A DNA stretch of 32,571 bases, from the NCBI GenBank assembly GCA_029244985.1, contig JAQWQD010000074.1:1-32571 (forward strand), in the 5' to 3' direction. Both the position numbers and the translations under genes were made by a program. Position 1 is the stretch's first letter. Each line of letters opens with the position of its first letter. Shown here piece after piece: positions 26,641-32,571 of this stretch. Source of the stretch: Gammaproteobacteria bacterium (GTDB taxonomy: Bacteria > Pseudomonadota > Gammaproteobacteria > Pseudomonadales > Pseudohongiellaceae). The notes under the pieces were generated by a model. It was not told the DNA's origin, did no database searches, and worked only from the letters and a program-made list of their open reading frames with translations.

Positions 26641-27122
26641 TTATGCTTTTCTACCTAGCAGCAGCAATCGCCGTTATCGCCACCATTGCTGTGGTCTTGC
26701 AAACTAATATAGTACACGGTCTTCTATATTTGATTTTGTCGCTACTTGCTGTAGCTGTGATTTTCTATGTTCTAGGTGCTCCTTTTGCGGCGGTCCTCGA
26801 GGCAATTGTGTATGCGGGAGCAATCATGGTTTTGTTTCTGTTCGTGATCATGATGTTGAACTTAGGGCAACACACTCAAAATCAAGAACGTACGTGGCTA
26901 ACCCCGCGCGGCTGGATTGTGCCTTCGATAATGGCTGCAGTTTTGCTCGGTCAATTATTGAATGTAATTAGTGGGATTGATTATGAAATCGAGCCCACGC
27001 AAGTTGGTGTCATGGAAATTAGTGCGCTTTTATTTGGACCATATGTGCTGGCAGTTGAACTTGCATCAATTTTGCTGTTGGCAGGATTGGTAGCTGCTTA
27101 CCATTTAGCGAAAACTAAATAA
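26637..27122 (+). CDS. nuoJ: NADH-quinone oxidoreductase subunit J
   Basis: A membrane subunit next to NuoA and NuoK, 161 residues with five predicted helices. The conserved third helix is [21 protein letters not shown] (about 55-75), which contains the pi-bulge region that moves during coupling. It starts at GTG in a 4-base overlap with nuoI; an ATG two codons later is an alternative. nuoK starts 24 bases after its stop. Confidence 0.96.
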   Translation: MIMLFYLAAAIAVIATIAVVLQTNIVHGLLYLILSLLAVAVIFYVLGAPFAAVLEAIVYAGAIMVLFLFVIMMLNLGQHTQNQERTWLTPRGWIVPSIMAAVLLGQLLNVISGIDYEIEPTQVGVMEISALLFGPYVLAVELASILLLAGLVAAYHLAKTK

Positions 27123-27146
27123 AGAAGAGTTGGTAATAAAAAGAAG

Positions 27147-27455
27147 ATGGAATCTATACCTTTAGAGCACGGACTCATCCTGGCGGCAATCTTGTTCTCC
27201 GTAGGATTGATTGGGGTATTGACTCGACGCAATATCGTATTCGTCTTGATGTCACTGGAAATCATGTTAAATGCTAGTGGGTTAGCATTCATTGTGGCCG
27301 CTTCCCGTTGGGGCCATGCTGAAGGGCAGATTATGTTTTTAATGATTCTTACATTAGCCGCAGCAGAAGTTGCTGTTGGTCTGGGGCTAATCATTCAGAT
27401 GTTTCGGCGTTATAAAACCGTAGACATTAACGAACTTAGCGAGATGAAGGGGTAG
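27147..27455 (+). CDS. nuoK: NADH-quinone oxidoreductase subunit K
   Basis: A small three-helix antiporter-like subunit, 102 residues. The two membrane glutamates needed for proton pumping are present: E38 (MSLEIMLNA) and E74 (AAAEVAVGL), matching E36 and E72 in E. coli. AAGAAG directly precedes the ATG. It lies between nuoJ and nuoL in the standard order. Confidence 0.97.
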   Translation: MESIPLEHGLILAAILFSVGLIGVLTRRNIVFVLMSLEIMLNASGLAFIVAASRWGHAEGQIMFLMILTLAAAEVAVGLGLIIQMFRRYKTVDINELSEMKG

Positions 27456-27469
27456 GGCAACTAATTACC

Positions 27470-29320
27470 ATGTTAGATTTAATTTGGTTACTGCCATCTT
27501 ATCCACTACTAGGCTTTCTTGCGTTAGTATTAACCGGTGGTCGCTTGCCTAAAAAGATTGTGGCAATAATCGGCGCTGGTTCTGTCGGGCTATCGTTTTT
27601 AACCGCAGCGATAATTGCTGCGCAATTCCTTGCTGGTAGCGAGGATTATTTTGTCAAAGAAGTTTGGGCCTGGATGGCTGTTGGGGGATTTACTCCTGGT
27701 TTCAGTTTTTATTTAGACGGGTTGTCATTGGTAATGATGCTAGTCATTACTGGCGTTGGCTTCCTGATACATCTTTATGCCACAGGCTACATGGCAGATG
27801 ATCCAAGTTTCAGCCGTTTTTTCTCCTACATGAATTTATTTGTTGCCGCCATGCTAATGCTGGTTCTAGGTGACAATTTAGTACTACTCTATTTAGGTTG
27901 GGAGGGTGTGGGGCTGTGTAGTTATTTGCTCATTGGGTTTTGGTATACCAACCCTGCAAACGGTTATGCGGCTCGCAAAGCATTTATAGTGACCCGTGTC
28001 GGAGACACGTCAATGGCCATTGGCCTATTTTTGCTCTTCGCTCAGCTAGGCACCTTGAATATTCAAGACGTGTTGTATGCTGCGGAAGCTGAATGGGAAG
28101 TAGGAAGCGGTTTGGCGATCGCGGCAGCGCTGTTATTGTTGGGCGGAGCCGTTGGTAAATCGGCACAGCTGCCGCTGCAAACTTGGTTGCCCGATGCGAT
28201 GGCAGGCCCTACACCAATAAGTGCATTGATTCATGCGGCGACGATGGTTACGGCTGGTGTTTACTTAATTGCTCGCACTCATATTCTTTTTGAGATAGCC
28301 CCAAGTGTGCAACTATTGGTTGCCTGGATTGGTTTAATTACCGTGTTGATGGCTGGTTTTATAGCGCTTACACAATCGGATATTAAGCGTATTCTAGCAT
28401 TCTCCACCATGAGCCAGATCGGCTACATGTTTTTAGCGCTCGGCGTCGGAGCCTGGTCAGCTGCCATATTTCATCTGATGACCCACGCATTTTTCAAGGC
28501 TTTACTTTTCCTCGCTTCGGGCACTGTCATTTTAAGTGTTCATCATGAGCAAAATATTTTTAAGATGGGTGGTTTACGTAAGAAGCTTCCTGTTTCTTTT
28601 GCATCTTTTTTAATCGGCTCATTGGCATTAACTGCTTTTCCTTTTACTTCTGGCTATTTCAGCAAGGATGAGATCCTGCTTGCCGCGTTAGAGATGGATG
28701 GGCCTGGAACAATTCTCTGGGTGGGCGGAGTGCTGGGCGCATTTCTAACAGGTATCTATACCTTTCGTTTATTCTTTATCGTCTTTTTTGGCGAGAACAA
28801 AGGTCACGTTCCGGAAAATGAAGTGGGTGGAATCCATATGAATGGGCCGCTTTTTTTGTTAATGATTCTCTCCTTAGTCGGTGGGTTCATCGCTATCCCG
28901 GTAGATTCAGTGTTTAGTTATGGTGAGGTCCATGAAGAGCATCATGTTTCGACCCTAATCCATGGCTTTATGATAGCTGTTCCACTTATTGGTATCGTAA
29001 TTAGTTATTTGTTCTTTTATGCGAAAATATTCTCCATTGAAAAACTTATGTCCATCCCTATTTCGCAGATTTTGCATAGATTCTGGTTTAGCGGTTGGGG
29101 TATGGACTGGCTATACGATCGATTGATTGTATTTCCGTTCCTTTGGTTGTCGAAAATTAATAAAGCTGATTTGATCGATAGTTTTTATGCCTTCATCGTA
29201 AAATTCGCTCGGGCTTCAAATGCAATGATTGTAAGAACGCAAACTGGTTATATTCGCTGGTATGCGCTAAGTATTGCTGCTGGATTGGTCGTTTTGATTT
29301 CTATAGGAGTGTTGCTGTGA
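27470..29320 (+). CDS. nuoL: NADH-quinone oxidoreductase subunit L
   Basis: The distal proton-pumping, antiporter-like subunit, 616 residues with many membrane helices and the long lateral helix near the C-terminus. Key residues: E145 (LYLGWEGVGLCSYLLIGFW), K230 (GKSAQLPLQTWLPDAMAGPTP), and the HAFFKALLFLASG segment with the lysine of the second half-channel. The last 4 bases overlap nuoM (GTGA). Confidence 0.98.
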   Translation: MLDLIWLLPSYPLLGFLALVLTGGRLPKKIVAIIGAGSVGLSFLTAAIIAAQFLAGSEDYFVKEVWAWMAVGGFTPGFSFYLDGLSLVMMLVITGVGFLIHLYATGYMADDPSFSRFFSYMNLFVAAMLMLVLGDNLVLLYLGWEGVGLCSYLLIGFWYTNPANGYAARKAFIVTRVGDTSMAIGLFLLFAQLGTLNIQDVLYAAEAEWEVGSGLAIAAALLLLGGAVGKSAQLPLQTWLPDAMAGPTPISALIHAATMVTAGVYLIARTHILFEIAPSVQLLVAWIGLITVLMAGFIALTQSDIKRILAFSTMSQIGYMFLALGVGAWSAAIFHLMTHAFFKALLFLASGTVILSVHHEQNIFKMGGLRKKLPVSFASFLIGSLALTAFPFTSGYFSKDEILLAALEMDGPGTILWVGGVLGAFLTGIYTFRLFFIVFFGENKGHVPENEVGGIHMNGPLFLLMILSLVGGFIAIPVDSVFSYGEVHEEHHVSTLIHGFMIAVPLIGIVISYLFFYAKIFSIEKLMSIPISQILHRFWFSGWGMDWLYDRLIVFPFLWLSKINKADLIDSFYAFIVKFARASNAMIVRTQTGYIRWYALSIAAGLVVLISIGVLL

Positions 29321-30816
29321 TTTTGGTTTGGCTAATCAGCATACTCTTTGTTGGAGGTATAATCGCTTGGTTGTCGGAGCGGATTAATCCAGCTTATCCT
29401 CGTATGATTGCCCTTATCACAGTAGTACTTGATTTGCTGCTTATGTTAAGCGTGCTCGGTTCAGAGCCGAATGCAGGAGGGTGGATTGCCTCCGTTAATG
29501 CAGAGTGGGTGCCCCGTTTTGGTATTTCGTTTTATCTTGCGGTAGACGGATTAAGCGTACTGTTAATTCTACTAACCGGCTTTCTTGGAGTTATTGCTAT
29601 TGGCTCAGCCTGGGATGAAATAAAAGAACGCGTAGGGTTCTTCTATTTTAACCTTTTGTGGACCCTTGCTGGTGTTTTGGGCGTGTTTACCGCGTTAGAT
29701 TTATTTCTATTTTTCTTTTTTTGGGAAGTGATGCTCATACCGATGTATTTCATTATCGCGATATGGGGACATGAAAATAAAAACTACGCAGCGATGAAAT
29801 TTTTTATCTTTACTCAAGTAACAGGTATGTTGATGCTTGTATCAATCTTGATGTTGGCTTATTTTCATTTAGTCCAAATCGGCAACCTTAGTTTTAATTA
29901 CCACGATCTGCTCAGGATAGAAATGGGTAATCAAATTGAAATGTGGGTCATGCTGGGTTTCTTTGTTGCCTTTACGACTAAGCTACCTTCTGTTCCGTTT
30001 CATTCCTGGCTGCCTGATGCTCATAGTCAGGCACCAACCGCAGGTAGTGTCATTCTTGCTGGGATTTTATTGAAAACAGGCGCCTATGGACTGATTCGTT
30101 TTGCTGTTCCCTTGTTTCCAGAAGCTTCACTCAGTTTTGCTCCTATCGCGATGACTCTAGCAGCAATCAGCATCCTCTATTGTGCGAAAGTTGCTTTTGC
30201 CCAAACAGACATCAAGCGACTAATCGCGTACACCAGTGTAAGCCATATGGGTTTTGTAACTTTAGGGATTTATGCCTGGAACGAACAAGCGCTGCAAGGT
30301 GCAGTGATGACCATGCTTGCGCATGGTTTAAGTGCTGCAGCTCTGTTTATGTTGGCTGGCGGCTTGCAGCATCGAATTCACACTAGAGAAATGCCAGATA
30401 TGGGCGGTTTTTGGATTAAAGTGCCGCGAATGGCAGTAGTTGCTTTATTCTTTTCGGTAGCGGCGTTAGGTATGCCTGGTTTAGGTAATTTTGTCGGCGA
30501 ATTCCTGGCTTTGTTAGGCGCGTTCCAGGCGAACATTACCATAACAGTAATTTCCGCTTTCGGACTAATTTTGGCATCGGTTTATTCATTGTGGGTTATT
30601 CAAATGATTTTTCATGGCGAATACACTGGCAAAAAAATTGATGATAGCCACTTAACAGATTTAAACGGTCGAGAAATGTTTTATTTTGGGGCAATGATGG
30701 TTGGGTTGGTATGGATGGGGATGTATCCACAATCATTCTTAAATTTATCGCAGCCTGTTTTGGTGGAATTATTAAATAATACTCAAAGTATTTTTGCTGC
30801 GGTCGTACAAAACTAA
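29317..30816 (+). CDS. nuoM: NADH-quinone oxidoreductase subunit M
   Basis: The middle antiporter-like proton pump, 499 residues. E137 (FFFFFWEVMLIPMY), K222 (FTTKLPSVPFHSWLPDAHSQAP) and K253 (GILLKTGAYGLIRF) correspond to E144, K234 and K265 of E. coli. It starts at GTG, overlapping nuoL by 4 bases; nuoN follows after 2 bases. Confidence 0.98.
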   Translation: MILVWLISILFVGGIIAWLSERINPAYPRMIALITVVLDLLLMLSVLGSEPNAGGWIASVNAEWVPRFGISFYLAVDGLSVLLILLTGFLGVIAIGSAWDEIKERVGFFYFNLLWTLAGVLGVFTALDLFLFFFFWEVMLIPMYFIIAIWGHENKNYAAMKFFIFTQVTGMLMLVSILMLAYFHLVQIGNLSFNYHDLLRIEMGNQIEMWVMLGFFVAFTTKLPSVPFHSWLPDAHSQAPTAGSVILAGILLKTGAYGLIRFAVPLFPEASLSFAPIAMTLAAISILYCAKVAFAQTDIKRLIAYTSVSHMGFVTLGIYAWNEQALQGAVMTMLAHGLSAAALFMLAGGLQHRIHTREMPDMGGFWIKVPRMAVVALFFSVAALGMPGLGNFVGEFLALLGAFQANITITVISAFGLILASVYSLWVIQMIFHGEYTGKKIDDSHLTDLNGREMFYFGAMMVGLVWMGMYPQSFLNLSQPVLVELLNNTQSIFAAVVQN

Positions 30817-30818
30817 TC

Positions 30819-32291
30819 ATGATTACAACTTTAGCTGATTTACTACCCCTACTGCCGTTACTAATAGCTACAGCAACAACGATTGTTGCAATGACAGCTA
30901 TCGGTATTAGAAGAAATTATGCATTGACTGCAGGTATAACTATTGCTGGTCTATTGATAGCAAGCCTAGTTGCTGCTTCTACGATGTTCACTAGTAATTC
31001 TCAGGTAACGCCATTATTAATTGTTGATCAATATAGTCTGTTCTTTACCGTGCTTACCTGTGTAACAGCGATGTTGATTGCTATATTCAGTTTTCCTTAT
31101 TTGGCAAACTTAGACGATAGTAAAGAAGAATATTATTTGCTACTAGGTATCGCGACTATTGGCGCAATTGTGATGGTAAGCAGTAATCATTTTGTCAGTA
31201 CGATTCTCGGCCTAGAAACTTTAAGCATGTCTCTTTACGGTATGGTGGCTTATCCAGTTCATAGCAAGCTCGCTGATAAATTCCCGTTGGAAGCGTCAGT
31301 TAAATATCTTGTGCTATCCGCTGTAGCTTCTGGAATATTATTGTTCGGCATGGCTTTAATCTATGCGCAAACTGGAACCTTGGAGTTTTCAAGCATCGTA
31401 AACGTTACTAAAGAGACGCCGGGTTTGGGTGCGGGGTTTTCAATAGTTGCACTGATAATGGTTTTTATTGGCATCGCATTTAAGTTATCCCTGGCGCCTT
31501 TTCATATGTGGACCCCCGATGTTTATGAAGGCTCGCCGTTACCAGCAACAATCTATCTAGCAACAATCGGCAAATCGGCCATGTTCGTAGTGTTGCTGCG
31601 ATTGATCGTCACGACAGAGGCATTGTCGTTCGATTCTATAATTTTGGCAATTTCCCTGGTTGCTATAGTGTCAATACTGGCAGGTAATCTATTGGCGTTA
31701 TTACAGGATAGTCTAAAACGTATTCTCGCTTACTCCTCAATAGCGCATATGGGCTATCTATTGCTTGCCCTGGTTGCTAGCTACTATGTTCAGGGCACAA
31801 TCAGTGTCGAAGCGGTAACTTTTTATCTTTTCGCCTATATGGTCATGTCAGTCGGGGCTTTTGGTGTAATCTCTATTGTTTCTTCAAGCGAAAAAGAGTT
31901 TGATGATATCGATGATTACCAGGGCCTGTTTTGGCGAAACCCCTGGCTAGCCGCAGTGTTTACTGGGATGTTATTGTCTTTAGCTGGTATCCCTTTAACT
32001 GTAGGGTTTATTGGTAAGTTTTATCTCTTTTTCTCGGGTGTTGAAGCAGGTTTATGGATTCTGTTGGCGGTTTTGATTATTGGTAGTGGAGTTGGGTTGT
32101 ATTACTATTTGCGAATTGTTTATCGCATGTTGCTGTCTCCGAAAGATGGCGAAGGGTTCAATTCTGGCGGAAGTCAGCACATAGGCTCTCACGGAGTGCT
32201 CGCTTTCTTGTTGGCGCTTTTACTGATTCTTGGGGTTTATCCAACACCACTTGTATCGATTATAGAGACTATCTCGCTCAATATACTTTAG
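30819..32291 (+). CDS. nuoN: NADH-quinone oxidoreductase subunit N
   Basis: The antiporter-like proton pump nearest the junction side, 490 residues. E133 (ILGLETLSMSLYGMVAY) and K222 (FKLSLAPFHMWTPDVYEGSPLP) are the coupling residues. It ends the nuo operon. No clear terminator follows; a run of eight T lies just past the stop without a stable stem in front. No strong ribosome binding site is seen before the ATG, so translation is probably coupled to nuoM, whose stop is 2 bases away. Confidence 0.98.
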   Translation: MITTLADLLPLLPLLIATATTIVAMTAIGIRRNYALTAGITIAGLLIASLVAASTMFTSNSQVTPLLIVDQYSLFFTVLTCVTAMLIAIFSFPYLANLDDSKEEYYLLLGIATIGAIVMVSSNHFVSTILGLETLSMSLYGMVAYPVHSKLADKFPLEASVKYLVLSAVASGILLFGMALIYAQTGTLEFSSIVNVTKETPGLGAGFSIVALIMVFIGIAFKLSLAPFHMWTPDVYEGSPLPATIYLATIGKSAMFVVLLRLIVTTEALSFDSIILAISLVAIVSILAGNLLALLQDSLKRILAYSSIAHMGYLLLALVASYYVQGTISVEAVTFYLFAYMVMSVGAFGVISIVSSSEKEFDDIDDYQGLFWRNPWLAAVFTGMLLSLAGIPLTVGFIGKFYLFFSGVEAGLWILLAVLIIGSGVGLYYYLRIVYRMLLSPKDGEGFNSGGSQHIGSHGVLAFLLALLLILGVYPTPLVSIIETISLNIL

Positions 32292-32380
32292 TAACATTTT
32301 TTTTAAACTAATCGAATAGCATTTATTAGCCAATCCTAATGGCATTTAAGAGTCATTACGGCATAGGAATTCGAGACACC

Positions 32381-32409
32381 TTGGTTCTGGATCTCAATCA
32401 GACTATCAT
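32381..32409 (+). promoter_or_regulatory. Candidate promoter for gpsA
   Basis: TTGGTT (32381-32386) and TATCAT (32404-32409) are 17 bases apart in the 154-base gap between nuoN and gpsA. This would let gpsA be expressed apart from nuo, with a start site about 30 bases before the TTG codon. Confidence 0.38.
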
Positions 32410-32445
32410 GAGCGCCCAATTCAGCGGCGCAAGGACAGAGACACT

Positions 32446-32571
32446 TTGAGCAAAATATCGGTAATTGGAGGTGGTAGTTTTGGTACTGTCATTGCAAATA
32501 TTATTGCTTTAAATGGGCATGATGTTCAGTTCTGGATGCGCAGTGATGAGCAAGTAGATCAGGTCAATGAG
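32446..32571 (+). CDS. gpsA: Glycerol-3-phosphate dehydrogenase [NAD(P)+] (GpsA), N-terminus, cut by window edge
   Basis: Reduces dihydroxyacetone phosphate to sn-glycerol-3-phosphate for phospholipid synthesis. Only 42 codons are in the window: [20 protein letters not shown], then [20 protein letters not shown]. The GXGXXG-type dinucleotide loop (GGGSFGT) right at the N-terminus and the NGH-V--W pattern are those of GpsA. The start is TTG; AAGGA lies 10 bases before, and no ATG or GTG in this frame precedes it within the gap. Confidence 0.9.
   Translation, partial: MSKISVIGGGSFGTVIANIIALNGHDVQFWMRSDEQVDQVNE

Overview
The window comes from the chromosome of a gammaproteobacterium with moderately AT-rich DNA, most likely a free-living, respiring, possibly marine relative of the pseudomonad-type orders. 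The evidence is gene content and order: a GlnRS-type glutaminyl-tRNA synthetase, LpxH (a Gram-negative outer membrane), a fused NuoCD, AcnB, and two gene blocks whose order matches my recollection of Pseudomonas chromosomes. No species can be named from the sequence.

Layout. (1) Positions 1-6940 are a housekeeping block: the 5' part of acnB (minus, TTG start), a DUF1289 gene, the minus-strand pair ppiB-lpxH, divergent glnS-cysS, then tRNA-Pro(TGG), tRNA-His(GTG), a doubtful 80-codon ORF and tRNA-Arg(TCT). (2) Positions 6941-8746 are the only accessory-looking part: a hairpin-rich non-coding stretch after tRNA-Arg, then a minus-strand DUF1643-FkbM methyltransferase pair. (3) Positions 9033-15889 are a second conserved block: an MTIP/MTAP-family phosphorylase, csiV and mfd on the minus strand, and a long GAPDH. 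(4) Positions 16008-32291 hold apbE, a 469-base non-coding leader, and the complete 13-gene nuoA-N operon for respiratory complex I. (5) The window ends in the first 42 codons of gpsA.

The genes cover central metabolism and respiration (acnB, gap, nuoA-N, gpsA), aminoacylation with its tRNAs, envelope building (lpxH, csiV, gpsA for phospholipid), transcription-coupled repair (mfd), protein folding (ppiB), flavinylation (apbE) and methylthio-nucleoside salvage. The nuo genes are packed with 4-base overlaps or short gaps and look like one transcription unit.

No mobile element, CRISPR array, prophage or clear new defence system is visible. The points most worth a second look are the DUF1643-FkbM pair at the junction of the two conserved blocks, the alternative hairpins after tRNA-Arg, the palindrome-bearing leader of nuoA, apbE sitting where a Na+-NQR operon would be expected beside it, and the altered KMSKS loop of GlnRS. 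Four genes (acnB, lpxH, nuoA, gpsA) appear to start at TTG.
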